Source: an uncultured Alphaproteobacteria bacterium
GTDB taxonomy: Bacteria; Pseudomonadota; Alphaproteobacteria; Caulobacterales; Caulobacteraceae
Length of the DNA: 64,000 nt
Direction of reading: 5' to 3'
NCBI GenBank assembly: GCA_903860975.1
Contig: CAIOSI010000035.1
Coordinates: 22,634 to 86,633 of the forward strand
The notes under the pieces are model-generated. The model was not told where the DNA came from. It ran no database searches and saw nothing but the letters and a program-made list of their open reading frames with translations. The position numbers and the translations under genes are program-made. Below are positions 56,659 through 64,000 of this stretch, piece by piece (within the stretch, counting starts at the first letter, position 1; every line of letters begins with the position of its first letter).

Positions 56659-58025
56659 GGCTTGGCTTTCTTCGCTGCACGTTCGCTTTGCTTGCGTTGG
56701 CGGAAGCGCGCCGCCCAACCGGGGCTTTCCAATTGTTTGCTGCGTTCAAGCGCGAGCGCGTCTGGGGCCACATCCTTGGTGATCACCGAGCCTGAGCCTG
56801 TAAAACCGCCGGCGCCCACTGTGACCGGAGCGACCAGTGCGGTGTTCGAACCAATAAAAGCCCCCTCGCCCACATGCGTCTCCCATTTGTCGAAGCCATC
56901 ATAGTTACAGAAGATGGTTCCAGCGCCGATGTTCGCGCCAGCGCCGACCGTACCGTCGCCCAGATAAGTCAGGTGGTTGGCTTTCGCACCCTTGCCGACG
57001 GTTACCTTCTTCACTTCCACGAAATTGCCAATGTGGGCGTCCTCTCCGATATCTGCACCCGGCCGCAGCCGCGCATAGGGACCGATGAGGGCGCCGGATC
57101 GCACCACCGCACCCTCCAGATGACTGAAGGCTCGGATCACCGCCCCCGTTGCGATCGAAACACCTGGGGCGAAGACCACAAACGGCTCGACCGTCACGCC
57201 CGCAGCGATTTCGGTATCCCAAGAGAAGTGAACCGTTTCCGGCGCCATCATGGCGACGCCCTCGGCGAGAAAGTGCGCCCGCCGGCGGTCTTGATAGATC
57301 CGTTCGGCCTGAGACAGCTGCATCGGTGTATCGCAACCCATCACAGAACTCTCCGGCACAATTGCCGCCTTTGTGAACACCGCCTCGGCGGCGGCCAAAG
57401 CGACGATCTCGGTCAGGTAGTACTCACCCTTGGCGTTCTTGTTCGTAGTCTTGTCGAGCCAGCCGAACAGCCGGTCCTTCTTCGCGCACAGCATGCCCGC
57501 GTAGCAGGCCTTAATGGCCAGTTCTTCAGGCGTCGCCTCCTTCGGCTCCACGATCCGGCTTACGGTGCCCTCGGTGCCTGTAATCATCCGACCGTAGAGC
57601 AGCCCCTCGGCGGGTTCGAAGCCCAGCAGCGCCAGATCCACCCCCTCGCTGCGCAACTTGAACAGCGGCTCCAGGTCGACAGGCGATAGCAGCGGACAAT
57701 CCCCGTTGGTCACCAGGACATCGCCTTCGAATCCCGTAAGGGCATTTCGGGCGGCCATGACCGCATGGCCCGTTCCCATGGGTGGATCCTGGACGGCCAC
57801 TGCCTCTTCGCCCAGCCGCCGAACCACCAAATCGCGAACCGCTGAAGGACCCGCGCTGACCACGACAACGATCCGCTCGCAGCCGGTCGCCTCGACGGTG
57901 TCGATCACCCGATCCAACAAGGCGCGTCCGCCCACTTTGTGAAGCACTTTGGGCAGCGCGGACTTCATCCGCGTGCCCTGGCCGGCGGCGAGGATTACAG
58001 CGGCTCGGGCGGTCATCGTGGTCAT
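56655..58025 (-). CDS. glmU: Bifunctional GlmU (UDP-GlcNAc pyrophosphorylase / GlcN-1-P acetyltransferase)
   Basis: A 456-residue bifunctional enzyme making UDP-GlcNAc for peptidoglycan and LPS. N-terminal uridyltransferase: LAAGQGTRMKSALPKVLHKVGG near residue 12 (given in part: LAAGQGTRMKSALPK) and VLVTNGDCPLLS. C-terminal left-handed beta-helix acetyltransferase: hexapeptide repeats and NFVEVKKVTVGKGAKANHL, then NYDGFDKWETHVGEG-like region with the catalytic His. Length normal. Divergent from the M28 peptidase gene. Confidence 0.97.
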   Translation of the reverse strand: MTTMTARAAVILAAGQGTRMKSALPKVLHKVGGRALLDRVIDTVEATGCERIVVVVSAGPSAVRDLVVRRLGEEAVAVQDPPMGTGHAVMAARNALTGFEGDVLVTNGDCPLLSPVDLEPLFKLRSEGVDLALLGFEPAEGLLYGRMITGTEGTVSRIVEPKEATPEELAIKACYAGMLCAKKDRLFGWLDKTTNKNAKGEYYLTEIVALAAAEAVFTKAAIVPESSVMGCDTPMQLSQAERIYQDRRRAHFLAEGVAMMAPETVHFSWDTEIAAGVTVEPFVVFAPGVSIATGAVIRAFSHLEGAVVRSGALIGPYARLRPGADIGEDAHIGNFVEVKKVTVGKGAKANHLTYLGDGTVGAGANIGAGTIFCNYDGFDKWETHVGEGAFIGSNTALVAPVTVGAGGFTGSGSVITKDVAPDALALERSKQLESPGWAARFRQRKQSERAAKKAKP

Positions 58026-58124
58026 CCTTGTGGCCGAGTCATCAAACTTGCGACTTGGCTTACCAAGCCTTGGCGCCGGGGGCGAGAAGCGGCTAGCCTT
58101 GCCAACGTCTTCGGGGAGTCTTTC

Positions 58125-60410
58125 ATGACGTTTCGCATTGGTCTTGCTGCCCTTCTTTGCGCCAGCGCTGTCGGCGCGGTTTCGACCGCCTGGGCTGCCC
58201 CGCCAATGCCGATGGACGCCAAGACGCTAGAAGCGAAATTCGACACCCTGATCGACCCTGCCGAAATGGGCGGCTGGCTGAAATTGCTCGCCGCCGAGCC
58301 CAATCACGTGGGATCGGTCCATGACAAGACAAACGCCGAATGGATCGCCGTCCAGCTGAAATCCTGGGGTTGGGACGCCAAAATCGAAACCTTCGAGGTG
58401 CTCTATCCGACACCGATCAGTGAGGCCCTGGAACTGGTCGCAGGGCCCGGTGCGCCCTTCAAGGCGACGCTGACTGAGGCGCCGATCCCGGGCGACCAGG
58501 CGACCTACACCAAGGACGCCCTGCCGGCCTACGTGGCTTTTCAAGGGGACGGCGACGTCACCGCGCCGCTGGTCTACGTCAACTACGGTATGCCCGAGGA
58601 TTACCTGGCGCTGGAACGCATGGGCGTTTCGGTGAAGGGAAAAATCGCCATCGCCCGTTACGGCGGCGGCTGGCGCGGCCTGAAACCTCTGCTGGCTCAG
58701 ATGCACGGCGCGGTGGGCTCGATCATCTATTCTGATCCAAAGGACGACGGTTATGCCACCGACGATGTCTATCCCAAGGGCGCGGCGCGACCGAAGCAAG
58801 GCTTCCAACGCGGCTCCGTCGCCGACATGCCGATCTATCCAGGAGATCCGCTAACGCCGGGCATCGGGGCGACCAAGGACGCAAAGCGGCTCGAGCGCAA
58901 GGACGCGCCTGTCATCTTGAAGATTCCGTGCCTGCCGATCTCCTATGGCGACGCCCAAGTCTTGCTGACTTCCCTCGGCGGACCCGTGGCACCAGCAAAT
59001 TTCCGTGGTTCGCTGCCGATTACCTATCATGTGGGCGGCTCGCCTGCCGGCGGCCAGGTCCACCTGGCTGTTAAATCCGACTGGTCGATGAAGACGCTCT
59101 ATGATGTGGTCGCCACCTTGAAGGGGTCGGAAGCCCCCAATGACTGGATCGTGCGTGGCAATCACCATGACGGCTGGGTCATGGGTGCCTCCGATCCATT
59201 GAGCGGCCAGACTGCGCTGCTGGCCGAAGCCAAAGCTTTCGGGGCGCTCTTGAAGACGGGGTGGAAGCCCAAGCGCACGATCGTCTACACGAGCTGGGAC
59301 GGCGAGGAGCCAGGTCTGTTGGGTTCGACCGAATGGGCCGAGACCCACGCCGATGAGCTGAAGGCCAAAGCCATCGTCTACATCAACACTGACGGGAATG
59401 GCCGAGGCTTCTTCCGTGCGGAAGGAAGTCATGCCTTCCAACATTTCATCAACGAGGTGAGCGCTGACGTTAAGGATCCGCAGACCGGGGTTTCGGTACG
59501 CGATCGCGCGCGCGCGCGCCTGGCGGTGACCTTTGCTGAAGCTGGCGGCGGCGGCAGTGGCCGAGGTAGCGCAGATCCCGCAACACGCGCGGCTGCCAAA
59601 GATCCCAGCAAGGACCTGCCCATCGGTGCCCTGGGATCTGGATCTGACTATTCGGCCTTCTTGCAGCATCTTGGCCTGCCCTCGATCGACTTTGGCTATG
59701 GCGGCGAGGGCGAAAGCGGCGGCGTTTACCACTCGCTCTATGACGACTATCAGCACCATTCCACTTTCGTCGACCCAGGCTTCGTCTATGACGCCACCTT
59801 GGCCAAGACCGTCGGTCGTGCGGTCATGCGACTGGCCGACGCCGACCTTCCGGTGCAGCGCTACGGCGATTTTGCCGACACAGTCGCTGGCTACCTCGAG
59901 GAGGTGAAGAGTCTCGCCGACACCAAGCGAGACGAGGCCCGCACCCAGGCCAAGCTCATCGGCACCAACGCCTACGCTCTAGCTGCTGATCCGACGAAGC
60001 CGTACGTCGCGCCGACGCCTCTTGTGGCCTCACCGCCGATGAACTTCAGCGCACTAGAGACGGCGGTCGCCAAGTTGAAGACCAGCGCAGCCGCGTTTGA
60101 CGCAGCGCTTGCCGCCAAGGGCGCTGTCCTGAACAAGGCCCAAAAGGTCAAGCTGGACGGTGTGGTCAGGCCGCTCGATCAGATGTTGTTGCGCCCGGAA
60201 GGCCTGCCGGGCCGACCCTGGTACATGAATATGGTCTACGCGCCAGGCCGCTTCACTGGCTATGGTGCCAAGACCCTGCCAGGCGTGCGAGAGGCGCTCG
60301 AGGAGCGGCGATTTGACGACGCCCAGAAATATGTCGGTCTGACCGGCCAGGCGCTGGACGCCTATGCGGTTGAACTCGATAAGGCGACCGCAATCATCAA
60401 TGGCGGCTAG
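58125..60410 (+). CDS. M28 family metallopeptidase (glutamate-carboxypeptidase-II-like), exported
   Basis: A 761-residue exported peptidase. Signal peptide to about residue 25 (TAWAA); protease-associated domain about 130-300; M28 catalytic domain with GNHHDGWVMGASDPLSG (metal His and bridging Asp), SWDGEEPGLLGSTEW (catalytic and metal Glu), YINTDGNGRG, and HSLYDDYQHHSTFVDP (last His). A C-terminal TfR-dimerisation-like helical domain completes the glutamate-carboxypeptidase-II layout. ATG 58125 follows GGGGAG; the frame from 57939 is a poor-sequence extension into glmU. Confidence 0.93.
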   Translation: MTFRIGLAALLCASAVGAVSTAWAAPPMPMDAKTLEAKFDTLIDPAEMGGWLKLLAAEPNHVGSVHDKTNAEWIAVQLKSWGWDAKIETFEVLYPTPISEALELVAGPGAPFKATLTEAPIPGDQATYTKDALPAYVAFQGDGDVTAPLVYVNYGMPEDYLALERMGVSVKGKIAIARYGGGWRGLKPLLAQMHGAVGSIIYSDPKDDGYATDDVYPKGAARPKQGFQRGSVADMPIYPGDPLTPGIGATKDAKRLERKDAPVILKIPCLPISYGDAQVLLTSLGGPVAPANFRGSLPITYHVGGSPAGGQVHLAVKSDWSMKTLYDVVATLKGSEAPNDWIVRGNHHDGWVMGASDPLSGQTALLAEAKAFGALLKTGWKPKRTIVYTSWDGEEPGLLGSTEWAETHADELKAKAIVYINTDGNGRGFFRAEGSHAFQHFINEVSADVKDPQTGVSVRDRARARLAVTFAEAGGGGSGRGSADPATRAAAKDPSKDLPIGALGSGSDYSAFLQHLGLPSIDFGYGGEGESGGVYHSLYDDYQHHSTFVDPGFVYDATLAKTVGRAVMRLADADLPVQRYGDFADTVAGYLEEVKSLADTKRDEARTQAKLIGTNAYALAADPTKPYVAPTPLVASPPMNFSALETAVAKLKTSAAAFDAALAAKGAVLNKAQKVKLDGVVRPLDQMLLRPEGLPGRPWYMNMVYAPGRFTGYGAKTLPGVREALEERRFDDAQKYVGLTGQALDAYAVELDKATAIINGG

Positions 60411-61116
60411 TCGGTCTGTGGGGCCTGAAAACCCACTTTCGGGCGCCGTCATCGCCCTCGACCTGGATGGCACCTTGGTCGACACCGCTCACGACCTGAT
60501 TGGCACACTCAATTGGTTGCTGGCCGAGGAAGGTCTGGCTACGCTCTCACTGGAGGCGGCCCGACCGTTCATCGGTCGCGGCGCACGTTGGCTGATTGAG
60601 CGCGGTTTCCAAGCTGCCGACGCCCCCCTCGCCGCTGGCGACATACCGCCGCTGCTCGCCCGCTTCCTGACCCGCTATGAGGCCCACATCGCCGATGAGA
60701 GCCTTCCGTTTCCGGGGTGCGTCGAGGCGCTTGGAAGGCTCAAGGCTCAGGGTGCCAAGCTGGTGGTCTGCACGAACAAGCTGACGGGCCTGTCCACGAC
60801 CCTGCTCGACGCCTTGGACATGACCCGGCTATTCGACGCGGTGATCGGCGCCGACCGGGCGCCGGCGATCAAGCCAGACCCACGACACCTGACCGCAGCA
60901 ATATCGGAAGTCGGCGGCTCACTTGGGCGCGCCGTCATGGTCGGTGACGCAGCCACTGACGCAGGCGCGGCACGCGCGGCAAGTGTTCCGTTGATCCTGG
61001 TCAGCTTCGGCTACACTGAGACGCCTGCGCGTGATCTGGCACCCGACGTCCTGATCGACCACTTCGACGAATTGCCCGCAGCCTGCGCTCGCTTGCTCGG
61101 TGCTTGCGAGGGATAG
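60400..61116 (+). CDS. gph: Phosphoglycolate phosphatase-like HAD hydrolase
   Basis: A 238-residue HAD phosphatase. Motif I ALDLDGTLVDTAHDL, with the nucleophile Asp; motif II VVCTNKL; motif III Lys in KPDPRHL; motif IV MVGDAATDAGAARAA. This is the Gph-type layout, probably removing 2-phosphoglycolate left by DNA repair or photorespiration-like oxidations. ATG 60400 overlaps the end of the peptidase gene by 11 nt. An earlier GTG/ATG at 60364 is unlikely. A tRNA gene follows 57 bp later. Confidence 0.92.
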   Translation: MAASRSVGPENPLSGAVIALDLDGTLVDTAHDLIGTLNWLLAEEGLATLSLEAARPFIGRGARWLIERGFQAADAPLAAGDIPPLLARFLTRYEAHIADESLPFPGCVEALGRLKAQGAKLVVCTNKLTGLSTTLLDALDMTRLFDAVIGADRAPAIKPDPRHLTAAISEVGGSLGRAVMVGDAATDAGAARAASVPLILVSFGYTETPARDLAPDVLIDHFDELPAACARLLGACEG

Positions 61117-61173
61117 GCCCACGGGCTATACGCCCGATCCTTCGCAAGGCGTGCTGACAGCGCCTCGCGCGGC

Positions 61174-61248
61174 GGATGCGTAGCTCAGCGGGAGAGCACC
61201 TCGTTCACACCGAGGGGGTCACAGGTTCAATCCCTGTCGCATCCACCA
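61174..61248 (+). tRNA. tRNA-Val (CAC anticodon)
   Basis: A complete cloverleaf of 75 nt with encoded CCA. Acceptor stem GGATGCG (61174-61180) pairs with CGCATCC (61238-61244); D arm GCTC/GAGC; anticodon arm CCTCG-TTCACAC-CGAGG with anticodon CAC, for GUG valine codons; T arm ACAGG-TTCAATC-CCTGT. Discriminator A61245, CCA at 61246-61248. Its 3' part is repeated perfectly at 63179-63226. Confidence 0.97.
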
Positions 61249-61249
61249 T
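61202..61249 (+). repeat. Direct repeat, left copy (tRNA-Val 3' end, putative attL)
   Basis: 48 bp from the anticodon arm through CCA plus one base, identical to 63179-63226. Weaker similarity continues for about 75 bp after the copy (for example TTCAATTACTTAGA here, TTCAATGACTTAGA there, then AAACGACT in both). Confidence 0.9.
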
Positions 61250-61727
61250 ACATTTCAATTACTTAGAGATTTTCCTAGGGATTACCTGCAGGATTTCCTG
61301 CAGGAAACGACTTGTCGCTTGAGGACACCAAAAGCAGACACCCCTCGTCCCGTATAGTGCTGCTGCACACCCGAGCAGGGCGTGACAGGCTCCAGCCTGC
61401 GCTCCCATATTTGCGGCATGAGCGATGGCATACTGCCTGCCATAGCGCTGGCCGGATGAAGCGTCAGGAGCGCTTAGCTTAGCGCTCGCACCACCCTCAG
61501 CTCGCTGAGCGCCACCTTTCCGCCGTACGCGCAACGGCAACTAGCGACTTAAGGACCGTCTCGGCTGGAATGCGCCAGGAATGGACTCTCGGCTTGCTCC
61601 GGGATGCGGACATTCGCGCCATTCTTCCGGGCTCCAGCCGCAGCCGATCGCAGTGCGACCGACGCGTAATTGTTGGGTGCACAAAAAACCTGGCGCTGCA
61701 CCTTAATTGGGTGTACATAAATCCAAA
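61250..61727. other. Gene-poor left arm of the island
   Basis: About 480 bp with no convincing gene. Near 61287-61307 the octamer CCTGCAGG occurs twice, 3-4 bp apart, giving a nested direct/inverted repeat just after the left copy of the tRNA repeat. One minus-strand frame (61497-61718) is open but not recognised; it could be a remnant. The brnT operator repeats are at the right end. Confidence 0.45.
61673..61717 (+). promoter_or_regulatory. Repeated element in the brnT promoter region
   Basis: TTGGGTGCACA (61673-61683) and TTGGGTGTACA (61707-61717) are nearly identical, 34 bp start to start, just before brnT. BrnA-type antitoxins repress their own promoter, so these are candidate operator half-sites. 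Confidence 0.4.
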
Positions 61728-62000
61728 GTGGATATTGAGTTCGCCCCCAAGAAGAGCGCGAAAAATGCTGAGGAGCGAGGTCTTCCGTTCGACCTTGTGG
61801 CTGAGTTTGAGTTCGAGACCGCCTTGGTCGCCTCAGACACCCGCGAAGCCTACGGCGAAGATCGCTTCATCGCCTTGGGTCGTATCCAGCGACGCCTCTA
61901 CGTTCTGGCCTACACGATGCGGGGCACGTCGTTGCGGGTGATCAGTTTTCGAAAAGCCAATGCGAGAGAAGTCGAGCGCTATGACCAAGCCCAACCCTGA
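61728..62000 (+). CDS. brnT: BrnT family ribonuclease toxin
   Basis: A 90-residue RelE-fold-like RNase toxin of the type II BrnT/BrnA system; free toxin cuts mRNA and arrests growth. Family marks: VDIEFAPKKSAKNAEERGL at the N-terminus, EDRFIALGRIQRRLYVLAYT in the middle, and RVISFRKANAREVERYDQ at the end with the conserved basic residues. GTG 61728 is chosen because BrnT proteins start just before xIEFxPxK; TTG 61707 would add seven residues. brnA begins 20 nt before its stop. Confidence 0.88.
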   Translation: MDIEFAPKKSAKNAEERGLPFDLVAEFEFETALVASDTREAYGEDRFIALGRIQRRLYVLAYTMRGTSLRVISFRKANAREVERYDQAQP

Positions 62001-62253
62001 ATTGATCGATCACGAACTCCCTGAGTTGGGTGATGACTTCTTTGCCCGCGCCCGTCCGGCCGCCGCGGTGATGGGAGAAGCCTTTATGGAGCGCGTTCGA
62101 CGCCCGGGGCGCCCCAGGTCCGAAGCTCCGAAGGTCGAGGTGAAAATACGGCTAGACGCCAATGTGGTTGAACACCTGCGCGAAACCGGAAAAGGCTGGC
62201 AAACGCGAGTGAACGCTGAGCTTGCAAAGGCCGTGAGGCAAGGACGACTCTGA
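61981..62253 (+). CDS. brnA: BrnA antitoxin
   Basis: A 90-residue antitoxin. N-terminal toxin-binding part DHELPELGDDFFARARPAAAVM is the BrnA hallmark; the C-terminal ribbon-helix-helix is KVEVKIRLDANVVEHLRETG followed by GWQTRVNAELAKAV. RHH proteins bind DNA, so it should repress the brnTA promoter. ATG 61981 is used since it gives TKPNPELIDHELPE; an upstream ATG at 61960 adds seven residues. Overlaps brnT by 20 nt. Confidence 0.88.
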   Translation: MTKPNPELIDHELPELGDDFFARARPAAAVMGEAFMERVRRPGRPRSEAPKVEVKIRLDANVVEHLRETGKGWQTRVNAELAKAVRQGRL

Positions 62254-62445
62254 GATTTTCTCCGATTGGCGAACCATCGACGGCCGCTCAGCGCCCAGGA
62301 GTTCGCATTGGGGCCACTGGCAACCAGGGCGCCAACAAGCGGACCTTTCCACGGGCGAGAAGTCAGGTTCGGTCACTGAGCGGCGAGACGCCCCGGGCTG
62401 ATTTAGGACTCGCTTTGCGACTAGCGTCTTGCAACACGACTTCCT

Positions 62446-62467
62446 GGGATATACCACCGGGATATCC
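62446..62467 (+). promoter_or_regulatory. Inverted/direct repeat before vapB, likely VapBC operator
   Basis: GGATAT (62447-62452) and ATATCC (62462-62467) are inverted with a 9-nt spacer; GGGATAT is also present twice in direct order (62446 and 62459). It ends 11 bp before the vapB ATG. VapB/AbrB-type antitoxins usually bind such palindromes. Confidence 0.5.
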
Positions 62468-62478
62468 ACGAGGTTTCC

Positions 62479-62700
62479 ATGTCTCGTACCACGCTATTCC
62501 AATCCAATCGTTCGCAAGCGGTTCGACTGTCGAAGGATGTCGCGTTTCCCCAGGGCGTCAGGTCCGTGACCGTACTGCGTGATGGCAAACGCCGTGTCAT
62601 CGTTCCGACCGATGCGGCGTGGGACGACTTCTTTGAGGCCCCCGGGATCGATCTTGGCGAGCGCGCACAACCGGAGCTCCAGGATCGGGAAGCCTTCTAG
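62479..62700 (+). CDS. vapB: VapB antitoxin (AbrB/SpoVT domain)
   Basis: A 73-residue antitoxin with an N-terminal swapped-hairpin AbrB/SpoVT DNA-binding domain (TTLFQSNRSQAVRLSKDV, then GVRSVTVLRDGKRRVIVP). The C-terminal part (AWDDFFEAPG and following) should cover the toxin active site. Its stop TAG is immediately followed by the vapC GTG, so the two are coupled. Confidence 0.9.
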   Translation: MSRTTLFQSNRSQAVRLSKDVAFPQGVRSVTVLRDGKRRVIVPTDAAWDDFFEAPGIDLGERAQPELQDREAF

Positions 62701-63114
62701 GTGCTTCGCTACCTGCTCGATACGAACCTTTGCATACGAGTGCTTCGGGACCGGCCGCCTGCAATCCGCAACCGCTTCAATCTCGAGGCCGACGCTCTTT
62801 GCATTTCGACGATCATCCTCTCTGAACTGCTGCATGGCGCAGCAAAGTCCGCTCGGCCGGAACACAATCGAAGCGAGGTCGAACGGTTCGCCGCGCGACT
62901 GGAGGTACTCGCCTTCGATCAAGAGGCTGCGGACCATGCAGCCGACATCCGCGCTTCCCTCGATCGGCTCGGCAAACCGATCGGAGGCTACGATGTCCTC
63001 ATCGCTGGTCACGCGCGAAGCCGCGGACTGATTATTGTAACGGGCAATCTCGCAGAGTTTCGTCGCGTGGATGGTCTGAGATGTGAAGACTGGCTGGATC
63101 TAGGTCCTTACTAG
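62701..63114 (+). CDS. vapC: VapC ribonuclease toxin (PIN domain)
   Basis: A 137-residue PIN-domain RNase, toxin of the VapBC pair. Metal-binding residues: Asp7 in LLDTN, Glu42 in LSELLHGAA, Asp98 in GGYDVLIAGHA, and Asn116 in VTGNLAEF. VapC toxins cut tRNA or rRNA at one site; here the target is unknown. GTG 62701 begins directly after the vapB stop codon. Catalytic set complete, so probably active. Confidence 0.93.
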   Translation: MLRYLLDTNLCIRVLRDRPPAIRNRFNLEADALCISTIILSELLHGAAKSARPEHNRSEVERFAARLEVLAFDQEAADHAADIRASLDRLGKPIGGYDVLIAGHARSRGLIIVTGNLAEFRRVDGLRCEDWLDLGPY

Positions 63115-63178
63115 GGTGTCTGGCAGAGAGGGCGCTGCGCTACTGCTGGCCAGTAAGGAATTCACCGTTTTCCGTGGC

Positions 63179-63226
63179 CGTTCACACCGAGGGGGTCACA
63201 GGTTCAATCCCTGTCGCATCCACCAT
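63179..63226 (+). repeat. Direct repeat, right copy (truncated tRNA-Val, putative attR)
   Basis: Perfect 48-bp copy of the tRNA 3' end (61202-61249), from inside the anticodon arm to CCA. The 5' half of the tRNA is missing, so it is not a functional tRNA gene. Confidence 0.9.
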
Positions 63227-63362
63227 CCTTTTCAATGACTTAGAATTTTCCCCGCTTTCCAGGCCCCAGTTTGAGCCCCAGAAACGACTGAGCCTCGTTG
63301 GCTCTTCAGGTGCCGCGGGCTGTACGCCTTGGCGTCGTTGGACGAAGGCACTGACAGGCCCC

Positions 63363-63464
63363 GGCAACACCGCCTTCTGCGGCCATTGCGGCGCGGCCAT
63401 CTATTCCTGCCGAGGCGACGACCCGCCGTTCTACTGGCTTCGCACCGGCGCGATCCGCCAGCGG
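63363..63464 (+). pseudogene. Fragment of a GFA-type (glutathione-dependent formaldehyde-activating-like) protein
   Basis: About 34 residues: GNTAFCGHCGAAIYSC with DDPPFYWLRTG resemble the zinc-binding second half of Mss4-like GFA proteins (Cys pair in FCGHCG). The rest of a GFA gene is absent. In the same frame it runs without a stop into a transposase C-terminus. It is read as debris, not a working enzyme. Confidence 0.5.
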
Positions 63465-63881
63465 GTCGCCGGTGCCCTGAAAGATGTCTATCGGGCGATC
63501 GACGCTCCGGCAGCCGAAGTGGCTCTGAGTGCGTTCGAGGCCAGCGATTGGGGTCAGAAATATCCCGCAATCGGCATGTCTTGGCGGCGGGTTTGGAATG
63601 AGGTCATCCCGTTTTTTGCCTTCCCCAAGGACGTCCGTCGGCTGATCTACACGACCAACGCCATCGAGGCCTTGAACTCGAAACTCCGCCGCGCCGTCCG
63701 CGCCAGGGGCCATTTCCCGACGGACGAAGCTGCCCTGAAGCTGCTCTTCCTGGTCTTGAATCGATCCGAGAAAGAATGGACCATGCCGCCTCGTGAGTGG
63801 CACATGGCCAAGGCTCAGTTCGCCGTTCTCTTCGGAGAGCGTTTTATCCGAGCCGCCGCCTGGCCTGCCCCTTTGGGGTGA
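63465..63881 (+). pseudogene. C-terminal fragment of an IS256-family transposase
   Basis: About 138 residues covering the last third of an IS256 (Mutator-type) transposase: SDWGQKYPAIGMSWRRVWNE, then FFAFPKDVRRLIYTTNAIEA with the catalytic-region TTNAIE motif, GHFPTDEAALKLLFLVL and EWTMPPREWHMAKAQFAVLF. The N-terminal two thirds with the first catalytic Asp residues are missing, so it is inactive. It is preceded by the GFA fragment and the truncated tRNA. The 119 bp after the stop show no gene; an IS end could lie there but was not identified. Confidence 0.8.
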
Positions 63882-64000
63882 TCCGGTTTCAATGTTAGTG
63901 CACGGCGGTCTCTAACGCCATGTTTGGGGTGGGTGAGCGCGCGCCCTCAACGGCTGGCGCGCTTGCCCATGGCACGATGCCGCCGCTGCGCGGGACGAAG

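Larger units (their letters stand above)
61202..63226. mobile_element. Putative tRNA-integrated island with two toxin-antitoxin pairs
   Basis: Two perfect 48-bp copies of the tRNA-Val 3' end, 1,977 bp apart, enclose brnT-brnA and vapB-vapC only. A tRNA 3' duplication is the standard scar left by a tyrosine recombinase. No integrase gene lies between the repeats, so the unit would be a non-autonomous or decayed element, or one part of a longer series extending past the window. The neighbouring transposase fragment at 63465-63881 shows that this zone has seen more than one mobile event. Inference from repeat position and cargo. Confidence 0.7.

Noticed and set aside
58851..59759. 302-residue minus-strand frame over the M28 peptidase
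   Set aside because: Antisense to conserved catalytic motifs of the peptidase; no own evidence.
63174..63240. Plus-strand coding start with the peptide HTEGVTGSIPVAST
   Set aside because: This is the truncated tRNA-Val repeat read as protein, a well-known annotation artefact; it is not a protein N-terminus.
63182..63400. Minus-strand 72-residue frame ending VDATGIEPVTPSV
   Set aside because: The tail is the antisense translation of the same tRNA fragment, another common false gene.
1..64000. CRISPR array, rRNA operon, prophage genes or sigma-54 promoters
   Set aside because: No regularly spaced repeats, rRNA sequence, phage structural genes or good TGGCAC-N5-TTGC sites were seen by eye.

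Overview
The window looks like chromosome of a GC-rich alphaproteobacterium, most likely Caulobacteraceae (Caulobacter/Phenylobacterium-like). The reasons are: a GTTC-N7-GTTC LexA box before uvrA; a DipM-type division protein with four LysM repeats and a degenerate LytM domain, preceded by a near-CtrA site; dgt next to erpA and xth; yajC-secD-secF followed by an Mth938-like gene; a full-size TonB-dependent receptor; and a RibH2-type lumazine synthase behind an FMN riboswitch. Taxonomy is inferred from gene content only.

Layout. 1-3.5 kb: tail of an unknown gene, a lipoprotein, FMN riboswitch plus ribH, two small exported proteins and a gene-poor stretch. 3.5-13.1 kb: uvrA, a cardiolipin-synthase-like lipoprotein with a DUF6134 protein, an M20 peptidase, a thiolase and a uracil-DNA-glycosylase-family protein. 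13.1-18.6 kb: a glutathione transferase, two tandem paralogous membrane proteins, trmFO and a degenerate squalene/phytoene-synthase-like protein. 18.6-22.7 kb (minus strand): yajC, secD, secF, an Mth938-like gene and a PuuD-like membrane protein. 22.8-33.5 kb: a DUF815 ATPase, then a long minus-strand chain read from high to low coordinates (SPOR protein, nagZ, scpA, scpB, tatA, tatB, tatC, serS, surE, pcm, dipM) with many 1-4 nt overlaps. This chain joins envelope remodelling, Tat export, chromosome segregation and protein repair.

33.8-61.1 kb: a TPR/Asp-Asn hydroxylase, dgt, erpA, xth, an Asp/Glu racemase with ilvD, a globin, an enoyl-CoA hydratase with an AcuI-type reductase, glutathione peroxidase, a TonB-dependent receptor, two oxidoreductases, a MATE exporter, class II DAHP synthase, and a minus-strand run glmU-rpiA-gor-O-antigen-ligase-like. 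An M28 peptidase and gph follow on the plus strand.

61.2-64 kb is the accessory part. A complete tRNA-Val(CAC) gene is followed 1,977 bp later by a perfect 48-bp copy of its 3' part. Between the copies lie two toxin-antitoxin pairs, BrnT/BrnA and VapB/VapC, and no integrase. Beyond the second copy is an IS256-family transposase C-terminus joined in frame to a GFA-type enzyme fragment. This looks like a decayed tRNA-integrated island. Other points of interest are an mRNA hairpin that buries a start codon at 1863-1901, the ribH riboswitch with its RBS-hiding hairpin, and homologues of two mitochondrial complex I assembly factors (NDUFAF3 and NDUFAF6) near the SecDF genes.
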